From contig CAIIXF020000012.1 in the NCBI GenBank assembly GCA_903813345.2, positions 29,522,184-29,586,183 of the forward strand: a stretch of 64,000 nt of DNA. Direction: 5' to 3'. Of this stretch, positions 1 through 13,600 are shown one piece after another. The translations under genes and the position numbers were made by a program. The first letter of the stretch is position 1, and every line of letters starts with the position of its first letter. This DNA comes from Owenia fusiformis. Taxonomy: Eukaryota > Annelida > Polychaeta > Sabellida > Oweniidae. The notes beneath the pieces are model-generated. The model did no database searches. It was given only the letters and a program-made list of their open reading frames with translations, and was not told where the DNA came from.

Positions 1-155
1 GAAACCTGTAAAATGGAACACCTCTGTTAGTGGAACATTTTTCAGAGTCCAAAGATCAACTGACTTAATGTAAATGAAACTCTGTAAGTGGAACGCCTCC
101 CCAGTGGAACACACTTTAGAGGTACCAAAGGTGTTCCACTTAGACAGGTTTTACT
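1..155. mobile_element. pogo/Tigger-like MITE copy, cut by the window edge
   Basis: This is one copy of a short dispersed element seen about ten times in the window. Complete copies begin with CAGTAAAACCTG, end with CAGGTTTTACTG, and hold internal degenerate repeats of the type 'GAACACCTCT...GAACACTTT'. Here the right end (ACAGGTTTTACT) is intact and the left end is at the window start. Other copies lie at 1109-1284, 7418-7570, 11499-11644, 12795-12958, 15197-15365, 41340-41502, 51677-51858 and 55685-55874. No copy has room for a transposase. Confidence 0.6.
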
Positions 156-313
156 CTCTATTAATACCTCAAGTGGGTGCAATGCTGGGGAGATCACTGC
201 ATTACATATAAAGCCAAAGTTCCATTGCATAGAATACCATAAGTGAAATAACCCATGCTTTTTATAGCAAGAAATGTATTATAATATTTTGGAATGTGTT
301 TTACACTATATCA

Positions 314-3289
314 CTACAACTCATCCTTTGTAGCACCTTTTTGTAATTGCAGAGATGTTAAAATATTTAATCTTTCTTTGAGTTGATTCCTCTTCTTATC
401 ACTAACTTTTTGCTCCTTAAGTTTTTCAACTCTCTTGATTTCATCATCAATCAAATTGTCGCCCTTTTCAAGGACTTTTTTCAATAACTTAATATAGACA
501 TCCGCTGACTGTTTCTGACTCTCGTTGATAGAGCCAACCTCCTTTTCGGCTTTTTCAATTATATCTTGACGTTCTTTCAGATCTTTAGTAGAGAAGAATT
601 GTTTGGCAAGTCTATCGTAACTTTCAATGCAGTTTGGGAGTCCAATCCAGATACCTGCAATGAAATAAATAACAAGATTACAACAATCCAGAAACCTGCA
701 ATGAGATGAATAACAAGATTACAACATTGAACAATTCAAATTCCTGCGATCCAGACACCTGCAATGATATAAGTAACAAGCCAGATGCTAAATGAAAAAT
801 TGTTTCAAATATCATATTTTGATAACATTGGCAAGACTACAATAAGTTCTTCAAACTTTTCCCTTTAAAAGCCATGTAAGACTAAAGATTGCAAGATATG
901 TGTTATTGTACTTTTTATTTGATTGGTTTGAAACTTGAAGTGTACTTTCGAGGTGAAACAATGCTGATAATTTGCATTTTATGAAGCAGGGAAGTCGAAA
1001 TGTTGTAATAAGCAATGCAATGTATATTTTGAAGAACTATTTCACAAATATTCACATTACAAGTTATTAGATTGGGATGTGTTACACTTTTTGCTTACCC
1101 TGTATATACAGTGAAAACTGTAGAGTGGAACACCTCTAGAAGTTGAACACCTCTGTTAGTGCACTACTTTAGAGTCCCAAGACCAACTGACTTAATGTTA
1201 AATGAACCTCTATAAGTGGAACACCTTCCAAGTGGAACACTTTTGAGAGGTACCAAAGGTGTTCGACTCAGACAGGTTTTACTGTATGACCAACTTTGTT
1301 TGTAATAAAGACCTGCTAAGTATAGAGTTCATTCCCGAAATCCCTTTTATGTGATCTACACAACAACATACCTGATTCTTTTATTAGGAACTGTTTCAGC
1401 GCATTCACACTCTTATCATTACTGGTGTAATCTATTGCATCTGCCTGGCCTTCTAGGAACAACTTATACACTGGGAAATCTTCCTTCTTTGCACCAAATC
1501 TTTCGGCTAAGTCAGAGTTATCTTTATCACCATAATCTAATAAATACAGAGTTATTCTATGAGAAAAATATGCAATGAACAGAGGTCTTTTTGAGAGCAT
1601 TGTCAGGGGCCTAGCCAGGTGAGGCAAATATTACAAAATTAAATCATAAAGGTATTTTTTCAAATGAAACTGAAAATAATGTCCAATTATAGGGTGGGCC
1701 AAAAATTTTTATTTCATAATGCATGGATGTCGATAATATTTTCCCAGGAAATCCAAAGTTTGTTCACATCAAGATAATGATCATTAGTTACCTTGTATAT
1801 TGACTTCAGCTAAAAGCAAATCTGGCTGTGACAAAGTAACTTGGGCAAGTTCTTTGAACTGATCGTGTTTTTCACCATATGGGTATGCCTCATCAAACTT
1901 CACTAGCACCACCTTGTGCTTTGGTACGATCTGCAAGCAAAAGAGAGATATACAGGGTGTCCATAAAGTCTATATACACTTTACACAACTTTGTATTGTA
2001 ATTGTAAAGAAACTTTATGGACACCATGTATTGTAAAGAATTCAGAATTTTCTGCCTCCTCCTGGGTGAGTTTCAACCTACCTAACACACAATGTAGGGT
2101 TTGTTATTTAATTTCGTTTTTAATTTCTCTTGCATAATAAACATAAAGTTCATCATCTATCCAATAATAGGGTGCATTTTAGTATAGCACATTTATTTTG
2201 ATACATATAAGAACATTTAGGCATGATAGTACCAAATGTGTTGCATAATGTTGTAAATGTACCAATATTTTTAGTAAAGAAAATCACTCAGTTTGTCTTT
2301 TGAAGAATTTTAAAGAGAGTCATATTGGCATTTCATTCTAAACCTACAGAACTATACACTGGCGGATTAGGGGGGGGGGGGCCTGGGGGCCCGCCCCCCC
2401 CCCCTTGGGTGGGCCCAGAAAAAAAAATTGGGCCCAAAAAAAATGTTGGGCCAAAAAAGGCCTTTAGGCCCCTAAAAGTGGGCCTTATATATAGGTCATT
2501 ACATTTTTTTAATTTCAGGCCAAATTTTGAAGAAAATGGGCCTCAAAATTTCAAAATATGGGCCCACTTTTGGGTTTTAGGGGCCCAAAATTTTTTTCCG
2601 CTCAAGCGCGGACGCTTTTTTCTCTGACTTGAAATGTGGGCCCCCCCCCCTTGTTGATTCCCAGATCCGCCCCTGCTATAAGACATCAGCCTCAAAATTT
2701 GAACCAAGTCCATCAACTGATATTTGAGTTATTCCCCAGACAGAGATCTGATTTGACAAATAACTTCTCTAGAACATCGACTAACTTATAAACAGCTTTT
2801 TACACATGTTATTCTCCTTATCTTAGTTACCCTGACTCCCATGTCTGTCCATCAGATGGTGCCTCAAGTACAGTCTATCAAATGTCTGTTACATATGAGT
2901 ACTTTGGTTTCCCTATTTGGGTTACTGAGGAAAAGAATAAATGATTATTCAGCGATATGCTTTTGGTTGAAATTGTTTGCAAGGTGTCTACAGCAGAAAA
3001 ACAGACAGGGAGTGTTTGTCTCGACTAAGTTGTGTTATAAAATTGGTGAACTGACTCCTGAGACACACAGGAGATCATGCATATACGTGTATAGCCGGCA
3101 TGCTTTTCAGATTTTTTGCAACAGAACATTCAAGAAATCATTGATGTTTTGATGTGCTGCTGCATTCACTTTACAAAATCAGAGATCTACCTTGTCAAAT
3201 ACTCCAGCATTCAGCTGCACCGATCCCTGAATTGTTTCCCCAGTTACACTGCAGAGAAGGGCAGCAGTAATTGAGATAAACAACATCAT
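314..3289 (-). CDS. ERP29: ERp29-like endoplasmic reticulum chaperone, 4 exons
   Basis: Exons on the minus strand are 3289-3191, 1930-1792, 1536-1372 and 654-314. Phases agree at every junction (0, 1, 1) and the sum is 744 nt, giving 247 residues. The start is the ATG at 3289, which opens a hydrophobic signal peptide ([17 protein letters not shown]). The thioredoxin-like domain follows ([12 protein letters not shown], then [17 protein letters not shown], then [15 protein letters not shown]). It has no CXXC motif, as expected for ERp29, which is redox-inactive and helps secretory proteins fold. Exon 4 encodes the all-helical C-terminal domain and ends in KDEL, the classic ER retrieval signal; vertebrate ERp29 ends KEEL. 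Family assignment is by remembered similarity (human 261 residues). The gene faces TBCCD1 head to head. Intron 1 (1931-3190) holds a hAT-like element and a mariner-like MITE. Confidence 0.93.
640..785 (-). repeat. Tandem repeat of the ERp29 exon 4 acceptor (~41-bp unit, 2-3 copies)
   Basis: On the plus strand the block AATCCAGATACCTGCAATG plus an A/T-rich tail ending AACAAGATTACAAC occurs at about 644 and 686, with a diverged third copy at about 751-780. Read on the minus strand each copy holds CATTGCAG followed by the first bases of exon 4 (a GTATCTGGATT-like string). The functional acceptor, the one joined to an open frame, is the exon-proximal copy (exon starts at 654). Confidence 0.75.
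1109..1284. mobile_element. pogo/Tigger-like MITE in ERp29 intron 3
   Basis: The element starts CAGTGAAAACTG and ends GACAGGTTTTACTG, flanked on both sides by TA, the target duplication expected for pogo/mariner-type insertion. Its interior repeats the 'GAACACCTCT' motif typical of the family. It lies wholly within intron 3 of the ERp29 gene. Confidence 0.6.
1951..2032. mobile_element. Mariner-type MITE (CAGGGTGTCCATAAAG ends)
   Basis: A ~80-bp palindromic element: CAGGGTGTCCATAAAGT on the left and CTTTATGGACACCATG on the right, each next to TA. A second copy of the family lies at 5073-5158 in TBCCD1 intron 1. The ends resemble those of Tc1/mariner elements. It has no coding capacity. Confidence 0.6.
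2359..2677. mobile_element. hAT-like non-autonomous element (GGCGGATC / GATCCGCC ends)
   Basis: The element begins ACTGGCGGATTAGGGG and ends CAGATCCGCCCCTG, with a G/C-run-rich interior and repeated 'GGGCCCAAAA' blocks. A shorter copy lies at 3939-4041 and a diverged one at about 33510-33723. The terminal GGCGGATCC-type sequence is like that of many hAT elements. A target duplication is not clear, so the class is an inference. Confidence 0.5.
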
Positions 3290-3402
3290 AATGTTGATAA
3301 CGTGTGAAACTGTGTGGCAGGAAAAGTCACTTCCGGTTTGACTTCCGGTGAAGAGCCTCGTTTTGGGGTTGTTAGGAATGCAAAATTTGAAAATTACTTT
3401 GG
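3290..3402. promoter_or_regulatory. Bidirectional ERp29/TBCCD1 promoter with two ETS sites
   Basis: The ERp29 start codon is at 3289 (minus), and a probable TBCCD1 5' non-coding exon ends at 3401 with donor GTGAGT. The non-coding exon would be joined to 4668, after TTTCAG, and then to the ATG at 4700. Between them ACTTCCGGT occurs twice, at 3329-3337 and 3341-3349. Its complement ACCGGAAGT is the consensus for ETS/GABPA factors, common in bidirectional housekeeping promoters. No TATA box is seen. The exact transcription starts are not visible. Confidence 0.6.
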
Positions 3403-3938
3403 TGAGTTTATTTATATTTTACAATGTTTTAGTTGTATGAGGACGTCACCCGCCACAACATAGACTGCCACAATATCCAGGAATGTAAAACATATGAATA
3501 TATTTAGCAACATGCATGATACTATTAGGCAAAATTGGTTAGAAATATAGGCTAATTTTGAAAAAAATTATCTTGGAAAAATATTTTTATCATTGATTGA
3601 TCACCTCCATTAGGCTAGGGGAATTTTGTTGTATATCTGCACGACAACCTTGTGAAGCTGCCGCATGAACCTCTTGCATAACTGCAACAATCTGTCGAAT
3701 CTTCACGATAGTCTTGCATCTCTCGTTCCAAGAGTTTTAGCGTTGGAAGCATTGAATACCGTCCTACGTTGTATTTCAATAGTCAAAGAATATTCAATAT
3801 TGGCGCTATTTATATATATATATTTCTTACCTCAAATGAAATTCTAAACACCACCAGAAATGTCAAAGGCAAAAAGATGCAGCTGTCTCAAAATGCAGTC
3901 AATCTTAATCCACTAGTGTTTCAAAAATGTCTGCCACA

Positions 3939-4041
3939 CTGGCGGATCTGGGTGGGTCCAGAAAAAAAAAATTGGGCCCAAAATTTTTTTCTCAGACCAG
4001 AACTTTGGGCCCCCCTTTGTTGGTTCTCAGATCCGCCCCTG
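3939..4041. mobile_element. Short hAT-like element (GGCGGATC family)
   Basis: A ~100-bp element beginning CACTGGCGGATCTG and ending CAGATCCGCCCCTGTG, with the GGGCCC-rich interior of the larger copy at 2359-2677. It sits in TBCCD1 intron 1 (the intron between the non-coding exon and the coding start). Confidence 0.5.
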
Positions 4042-4699
4042 TGCCATGTAAACACATGGATAATATTGACGTCAAGTTCGATCAACAGACTATCTTAAAT
4101 TACATACGCTAAGTAATATAAATGAATCATGGATTATAATGCCTCCCAAGTGGAACACTTTTCAGGGGTACCATAGGTAGGTTTTACTGCATAGCCTATT
4201 TTTCAAGATCTCCCCCTGATTGAGTTGGAGGTCAATCTACAAAAAATACATTTATATTTTAGATGTAATGTTTGTATCTTGGATTGCTTTTGCTTTGGCT
4301 TATAAATGTATGGCCTCATGTATTTTGATGCCTCTCTGACATATGGCTGAAACCCTTATGAACACTAGATGTCATTGTCGCAGACAAAATGAACCAGCAC
4401 ATGCAATGACATAGTCAATCATGTGAGTGCACATTTTTCTGAAGCTGTCGACATCTAGGAGCAAATTGATTTCATCCTCTTGGAAAGTCAACTTTTTTTG
4501 AAAAAACATCTCATATTCTTTTTTAAGTTGTGACATATAACTTTAGATGATTAAACAGTATTTTCAATTTTAACATGGTTTGCAATATTGGAGCTTTAAC
4601 AGTTAATGAGGATTTTGAAATTTACAAAAATTACTATTCAAGCACAATATTGCAAATTTTGTTTCAGGAGATTCTACGATATGAAGCTAAGGTGAAGTA

Positions 4700-7600
4700 A
4701 TGGCTGCAACATCTCCCATAGTGACATTATGGGTCAAGAGTGAACCATTTAGTTTTGGAGCTCTTCCCGTAGCCCCGCATCCCCGTCTCTCAGTCCATGT
4801 GAGTAGAGTTATGAGGAAACCCATCAAACCCATTCGGATATGTTATCTTATATGGAAAATCAAATTATAATGATACTTCATGTACTTAGAGAGTTGAAAA
4901 ATTCCTAGGACACAACAATGTATTTTACACATGACTATGATTTTACTTCAGACATAGAAATTGAAAAAGAAAAATATAGATTATGGATAGCTACAAATTA
5001 TTAATTTTAAGTCTCTATAACTATTATTAAAATTTATTTGTAATTTCCATATCTATGCATCATGATACATAATGCAGGGTGTCCATAAAGTTTCTTTACA
5101 ATTACAAATATAAAGTCTGTACAACATGTAAATAGACTTAGATACGGACACTCTGTATATTTGATTATTGACTATTAATTAAAGGCAGAATCAGATCTAT
5201 AGGGGGTGACAAAATTACAAGCAACATGCATAATTGACCTACAAATCTATTCCTTACAATATCAAATACAATATCTCCCAAAAGATTCACAATATGTTAT
5301 AAATTGGTGAAGTTATTAATGATTAAAAGTGCAAAAATGGGTGAAAAATGTTTAAATTCTCCCAAATAATAAGAATGGTAACCATTCTTATAGAAAAATA
5401 ATACATTATTGTAAAAATCTTTTGTTTTCCTTGAATAAAGTATGCACTTTTGTGATTTTTATAAAATAGACATGACAAGGAATGATATGAGCCAAAAATA
5501 TTCTAAAACTGAAACAATTTTGTGTTTAGCCTGCTCGCTATCTCTGATTCTCTCTTTAAACTATGATATTTGAAAACAATATACAGGAGAGGTACTTCCT
5601 AAAACACTTGATGGAGACAAAGCAGTGAATTGTAAAAAGACAGTCACGTATCACTTAGATCACTGCCAATGAACTTATTGCTGATACATTTATTGCAGAA
5701 CATCAAGAAGATTGTCACATATGCCAAGACAAAGGGACATCTTGGGTTCCCAAAGCTGAGGTAGTTGTTTTATTTTATCATCTGCATATTTTATCGTTCT
5801 GCATAAACACATATTACATTGTATATCAGTGTATATATCCAGACATTTTGTAGCCTTGAATTGACCTAGATCTTGACCATAATGAGTTGGACAGGCCAGA
5901 GACATATAAAACATGAAATGTTTTATATGTCTCTGGACAGGCATAATATTGAACTAAATTTCCCAGTTTTATTCAAACCCAATGGTTTTGCCTTGATACA
6001 GTACTATGGGTTTTCATGAGAAAGCTTTGTAGAAATCAATAGATGTTTCCGATAAATCGTGCCATCTTTTGATCCATTAGGAAAACTATAACTTATTGGC
6101 TAGATTGTACAACCTATGACATCATCAATCTGGCCAATATATTGTGGTTTCCTTGATGGATCAAAAGATGGCACTATTTATCGGAAACGTCTATTGTTGA
6201 CAGGTGGATGAGGCGTAAGTAAAGATAAAATAATATTGTTCAGATATTTGATATAAGAGAAAGCTCAACCTTATAATAACAAGCTAAGTGGTCCAGTGGT
6301 TAAGATTGTAATTGTGTAATAGTGCCCTTTGTGACACATATTCTTTTTTTATTTATCCACAAGTATAAAACATGTACAATAACAATACAATTAATTGCGT
6401 ATAAAGCAGGATTCACAAAAATTGATTTACAAAAATATTGATAAAGATAAATGTTTTTTTCTCAAAAGTTCTTGTTGATGATGTTTTTAATCCATTCAGA
6501 CAAATTGTGCTCTTTGTGACACATATGATATCATTGAATTGTAAAACATTCACAAGTTTCTTGATTTTATTTCAGTTATTCTGTGTGGAAGCATATTGCT
6601 TGTAACAAACTCCAGCTATCTGATGATATAGCATGGCTGTAAGTACATCTTTTCATGTCACCACCAAAAGTAATGACATATTGTTACAGTCTCCAACTTT
6701 TTTGTGGACAGTGCTCGGTGTTTGGAGTTTGTGACAGCATCTGTAACATATGCCACAAGTGGTGACATATTGTTATCGTCTCCATTTTTGTGTATGGTGT
6801 ACGGTTTTGGTGTTTGGCAGTTGGTGTCTGTAACAAATGGCAGGTGCCATGTTACATCTTATTGTAATTTGATATATATGCCATGAAGTATCACTCAATA
6901 TCACTCTTCACAGAATTTGTTCAGATTTTAAATTATTACGCAGAATGCTGAATGACCTGACTGGGAAAACATGCATTATTCATTGGGTTTTACCACTTCA
7001 TATCTAGCTGTAATATTATTGTTTGTGTTAAATTATGTCAAAGTTTCTTTTTTATTTTAGATCTGGAGTCTGTTCTGAAAATTGTCTGTATTGTCTTTCA
7101 GATATTTCCAAACATGTGACCTAGTCTCAAATTCATCGTCAGAACAGTGGCCTGACTGGGATAAACAATACTCCAAAGCTTCAAATCCAGTAGAAATAGG
7201 TAACAACATTTAAAAGCAATAAGGCAACAGGTTATTTTCACCAGGTGTTTTCACAAAATCGCCTGTTGTTTTAAGGGATTTTTCAACTTTTCCATGTTAA
7301 ATCTATGATTTCCATTAATTTCGCCTGTTGTTTTCATTTATTTACCCTGTTGTGAGAAATTCTAGTGAAACCCCTGAAGAGTCACTGAATATTCACTTTT
7401 TGGGGACCATGTCAATACAGTCAAACCCGTAAATACGAACACCTCTCTAATCTGAACATCTCTCAATGTGAACACTTTTTTGGTCCCAGTTTTTAATCTG
7501 CTGTAGAATTCAATATAGAACACCTGCCAACGTGAACACTACTGGCTACTATTAGAAACCTAGTTTCATTTCTTGTAGAGCTTGAATGATATATCAATGT

Positions 7601-10600
7601 TATTATGGCATCCGTATACTCATCCTCCGATCACAGGGCTTCAAAATCCAGAATATATTCTTCCTTTTTACTCCCTGCGATAAGCAGTTAGCATTTCCCC
7701 GATTAAGAACTCGTAATCTGATTGGCTGTCGCAACACTGCAACAGAAATCATGTATAAGTCATTGCGCATAATTAGATCATGTGATTCAGTTTTATCGGG
7801 CACTTCCAAATTGATTATAGCAGGGGGAAAGAAGGAGGTACGGATTCTGGACACCTGCTTTGGAGGATGCCATATACTTTTCTGAGAGTAATTGCTTTTT
7901 TAAATCAGGATGAATCCATGTATTTGACTTTATTTGTAGAGCAATGTCGCAATGGTGTTACCGTGGATACACTGAAGTTTGTGTTGTTTCTGTTCATACA
8001 ACATCTACACAAGATCTCCCTCAGATCATCCCTAGTGGTGGAGGAGTATCCTTTAGACAATAATAGTGACTGGGGGGTGAAGGTTGGGGAAAGATCAGAA
8101 TATGAGTAATGGTAAAAGAATATGGCAGTAGAAATGGGAGTGGGGTAAGATCAGTGAATGGCTAAAGTCCATTTTACTAGTCTATTTACCTCAGTAAAAC
8201 CTATAATAAGAAATCAAAAGACCATTGCGCAATTGTATATGGAAAATTGTATTTAAAGTGTACATAAATCACATTTATAATTTTTTGCTTATTTAGTTTT
8301 TTGTGCAATAAGCCTATGGCCTTTTGTAATCGAGAAGTTTCAGCCATGTTAATTTTTTCAAATATAACATGGTTTTGAAGCATCAAAATATAAGGAGGCC
8401 ACACATTTTGTTAGCCAAACCAGATAGCGCTAATAAGCAATCCAAGATATACAATTGTCATTTATATACAATCTAAAGATAATTTTCCATATATTATTGC
8501 ACAATGGTCTTTTAATTTCTTATTTTCTAGGTTTTACTGAGGTCAATAGACTAGTGAAGTGGACCAAAGAGTAGGATTGGGGGAGGTAGATCTTTGGACA
8601 ATAGGGGTGGGGAGGTCAGATAATCCATTATAATGGAGCTGGAGAAGAATCGAGCTGTAGATGATAGGGTAGGGATGAGGGGTAGGAGACTGAATATACT
8701 GGTGTATAAATAATGAATGGTTTAACAAAGTAAGTTTTTATTCTGTCTCCTACACTTTTGCATTAAACCCTTGTATCCCGCCATTCTATCTCAGAAAAAT
8801 ATAAGAGAACTAGAAATTTGTAGTGGAGAGCAGAGATTATTGGCTCACACAGTGAGCCTATGGGATTGACCAGGCGTCCGTCCGTCCGTTGGTCCGTCTG
8901 TCCGTCCGTCCGTTGGTCCGTCCGTCCGTTGGTCCGTCCGAAGAAAGATAAGTAACATCGCAATCAAATCAAGACAAAGAAAGAAGAAAATGAATAAAGA
9001 AACCAATGCAGCAACAACAAATGACGTCCGTCCGTCCGTCCGTCAACATTGGCTGCACAAATTAAAACTGCTATTCGGATTGAGTCATATCCACATTCAT
9101 TTTATGCATATCCATAATGCCTATTTGACCTATCATCGTGATTTCCCAAGTTCGCCCGGTTTCCGAGAAATTGCGGATTTTGACGTCAAAAATTCAAATT
9201 TTCTGTAAATACTAGACACTTTGTTGAAGTAGAACTTTCAAATAACTTTTAGTAGTTGGTGAATATGCAATCTATGTCCTCTGAAGATTTCAAAGCTCTT
9301 GGAATTACGGTTTTTGGTGCTTACTCTATAAAATTTGAAAAAAACTAGGACTTAGTCATTTTCAGGAAACTTTCTCATGTATAAAGTCAATGGCAGGTTT
9401 TGTGATTGACAAGATTCTTAAAGTTTGCCTTATACTTGATCATTTCCTGCAATAAATTACATCATTAATAGATTTAAGCATTCCCTACATATTTCTCAAT
9501 ATATGTCAGCATCAAATTTTTACCGTTTTTGAAATATTTGACGTCAAAAAACAGTAAAAATAAGTTATTTTTCAACTTGCTTCAATTTGACCAAATTTTT
9601 TTTTGAAAATCATCTACAAGTTGCCAGGAGTTCAAATCTGACATTAGTTTTAGGATTTCACCTTTACTTGACCTTCAGTGACCTTCGAAAGGTCAAAAAA
9701 GTTGATTTTTCAAATTGATTTTTGGATGTAAATTTTGGTCAGCTTAATCACAAAAGACCTTACTGAGCTCTGAATAAGTAAAACTTTCAAGGTCAAAGGT
9801 CATCAAACTAGGTCACATAACTATGCTATCTAAGTTTCTCAAAGTTCGAGACTACAAATCCAAATCAATATTTTTGTTTGAAAGTCAGGATATAAATTCC
9901 TCTGAAGGTTCCAAACTGTGTGAGCATAGGACCGTGGGTCCTTCATTATTTATTTTGAGAGCAGAGATTTATACATGCAAGACTACTTTTTTCAATACAA
10001 TTTTATTGTGCCACTCGTACAGATAGAAATGTCCTTAACAGTTGTTAGATGGCCTATGAGGGCCAAGTCCCCAGATTTGGAGGGTAGGAACACTCCCACT
10101 GGATCAAAGGTAAACCACACAACAAATTGCATAATTTGCCGCATGGGTTTCTCTTAGAGCCACGAGGCAATGTTTTATTGAAGTGGATAGAGATTGTTAA
10201 ATGGTGGAAGCAGTATGTTAAAAGCATTCCTTTGTTTCTCCTGCAATCTTTAATCTAATATCTGAAAAAGGAATTGATTCTGATCAAATATGGAATTTAT
10301 TGAAGATCCAGAAATGTCCTGATTTCATTAATTTAAAATCTTAAATCAAAATTATTGCTAAATAAGTTAAAATTCAAACAAAATCACATGTAATAATTAA
10401 AACTCATTTCAGCTAATAGACACATATTTTAGTTCTGTTTGTTATTTTAGACAATGGATGAACACAGTCATTTAACATTTGTGATGAACCACTTGAATGA
10501 TATAATGGAGCTACTGGTTGAACCAGGTATGACACTAAACTCTCTATGCTAATCAGATATTTGGGACTATAAAATTTGGGACTATTCCTAAAACATAATT

Positions 10601-13600
10601 TTATTGATCAATAACATTGCTGATTGACCCTCCCAAAATTAATTGGACTTTACCTTTTTTAAATTCACTTTCTTTTAAAATTTGCTGTACATGTTTTGAC
10701 AAAACAGGGTGACTTTTTTGATCTTTTACTTCAGTTTGTAGCTTTTATATCCATGTTTGCTTTCCAGGAATGAGCAGTAGCTATGACAATAAGGATAAAC
10801 AAAGATTTTCATCTGGGAATTTACCAGGAGGTGGTGCCATCTATCATAAAATGACTTCTGCACAGTTGCACACAGCTTAATACTGTTTTAAAATTATTGC
10901 ATTCATGTTAACTTGTCTTTGCATTTCTATATAACCCATAGTTCATTTAAATTCATGACACTGTCTCATGTAATCCAAATTTTAATTTCTAAAAAGGATT
11001 GAGATATCTGATGGAGTATCGAAATTATTGAAGATTTAAGATACTGAAAAGTCCAAATGAATTCGAGTTGAAAAGGGGCGTCCTCTTTCCAAAAAATTTG
11101 ATTCTTTAAGAAAATGAAGTTAGAACTGTTGAACCTTTTAGAAAATGGTCATGCCATGGAATGATTAGAGTATACTTCAGTCATTATTTTCTAGTAAGAC
11201 AATCTCGCTGATAACATAAAGTGATAGGGCAAAATCTCTTGAAATCTCCTTAGCACAAAAATATGACTACTCCATATGTACATCTTTAATTGTATCAAGA
11301 AAAAAGACATAGTCACTTTTGAAATATATAGAAATGCAAAAAGTTTGTATTTTAGGTTTAATGCACCATACACACTATACAGAACAATATGTGCCATATG
11401 GGCTAAATATGTTGACTTTTATTCTAGGTTTTGACACGGATGTAATTATCTAATATTAAGTCTAATTTGTTTGCTCTTTGAAATAACAATAGTTAGTTCA
11501 GTAAAACCTGCATATCTAAACTCCTATCTAATTCGTAAACCTCTCAATGTGCCCTTTTGGTTCAAATTTCTTACCTCCCATAGATATACATTCCAAGAAA
11601 CCTTCACTGGTCATAGTGGTGTTTGGAGTAGACAGGTTTTACTGTACTATATACATTACATATAACTGATATATTGAAATTCTGGTTAAAATGCACCAGT
11701 GTCCTGATGAATTTGTGCACTGCATATTAAATTCTCCATATGCATCTAACAAAATTGACAAAGACGTACTCCAGCACGACGTATTATTTGACACATTTTT
11801 CTTCATTCTATTTTCATAATTAAAAAATGCAATACAGTATAATTGCCAACTTTGCACAACACCATCAGCATGGAATTCACAAAACATGATAACAATAGAT
11901 GAAGTTGATATGAATATTACCACACCATTATTGTACAGAAAAGAGTACAAAAGAAAAACAAAAAACGATTACTGGTATACTGCCACTGTACAAATTAGCA
12001 ATAAATACAATGGTAAACTCATGTTTATAAACATATTACAATGTTAATTCTAGTTAACACACGAGGCGTCATTCTGGCTATAGAATTGCTTTGATGATTG
12101 AAGAATTTTTGAGGATTCAATTTTCATCAGAAAAAAAATTACGATCAATACATTATATACATATTATTTTGTTTTTCCTTGAGGGAGACAATTGATAATA
12201 GCCTAGATATGATATATGCCATTTATGACCTTGTACAATAGTCATAGTGTATTTTATAGTGTATAGATTATTTATGTTTAATGATATTGATTTTCTGATG
12301 TTTAGATTCATATGGTGGTTCCGCATCAGTGAATGATCTCAACTTGAGCATAGAAGCTATGGAGGCTTTGGGTTTTATAATATCTGGCTCTATAGATAGG
12401 AACAGGTAAATATAAGAATACTTGTGTATGTGGTTACCTTCAAATGTAAACTATGTTCACTTTGGCTTGTAAGTTTAACTATGGCTGGTTATCCCAGATA
12501 GGGAACACGTCCATCCGTCTGTCCGTCCGTCCATCCATCCATCCATCCATACATACTTGTGAATGTGAGAACCTTCAAATGTAAACTCTGTTCACTATGG
12601 CTTGTAAGTTTAACTATGGCTGGTTATCCCATATAGGGAATGCCTCCATCCGTCTGTCCGTCCGTCCATCCGTCCATCCATACATACTCAACTCGTGTAT
12701 GTGAGAACCTTCAAATGTAAACTCTGTTCACTATGGCTTGTAAGGATCACTACAGCTGTTTGTGTTAGGATTTAAGGAGAAGCACCAAGTAATACAGAAA
12801 AACCTGCATATTCAAACACCTCTCTAATCTGAACATCTCTCAATGTGAACACTTTTTTGTTGGTTACAATCTCCCATTCATTCAGATATTATGAAAACAC
12901 AAGCTAATCGAAACAATTTTGACCAGTACTAGTGGCGTTCAGATGTTACAGGTTCTACTAGATAGTTTCTGAATTTGAGCTAATATATTTACTTTTTATT
13001 TTTAGGAGTAGCAAGCCCTTACATGAGATTGCTCTGCTGCAACAAATACAGGCCAAATCTGGATACTCCAAGGTAATTTTATATCTATCATAGACAGTAC
13101 ATTCCGAGGTGTAGCCGGGATCTAGAATTAGGTGAGGCAAAAATAAGGGTGAGGCAAATTTAGAATATAAAGCAAGCCAGTAGTTTGAAAATAAATGAAT
13201 TCTTGTCGATTCAGAGCTTCAAACTGAGACTAACATAACATTTTTTTTATGATGGTCTCAGCTTCAACATATTAAAATCTTATGTTGTTGTGTCTTCAGA
13301 TCTCACGAACATTCTCATTTCGAACACTGCAATCCTGGCTCCGCTCTACCATTGGACAGAACCCTTTTGGAATCTCCAGTTGTATTGCCAGCGGGCGGAG
13401 GTTGTCTTGGCCAATGGCAGGTCAGTATTTATTACTCCTTTCATAATAAATTTAATTATGAGTGGAACATTTTTAGGGCTTATGTTTTAAATGACTTGTA
13501 GGCACGTAGCCAACTTTTGCCAAGGTGGGGGATCACTTTTTCAAAAAAACAAGGGGAGTTCACATTTGATAACTATGGTCCAAAAATGGCCAATATCACA

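Noticed and set aside
6283-6330. tRNA gene at AAGTGGTCCAGTGGTTAAGA
   Set aside because: An A-box-like string is present, but no B box or cloverleaf could be found downstream; at most a SINE trace.
8763-8963. ORF with TNGRTDQRTDGQTD repeats
   Set aside because: Translation of a (CCGT)n microsatellite.
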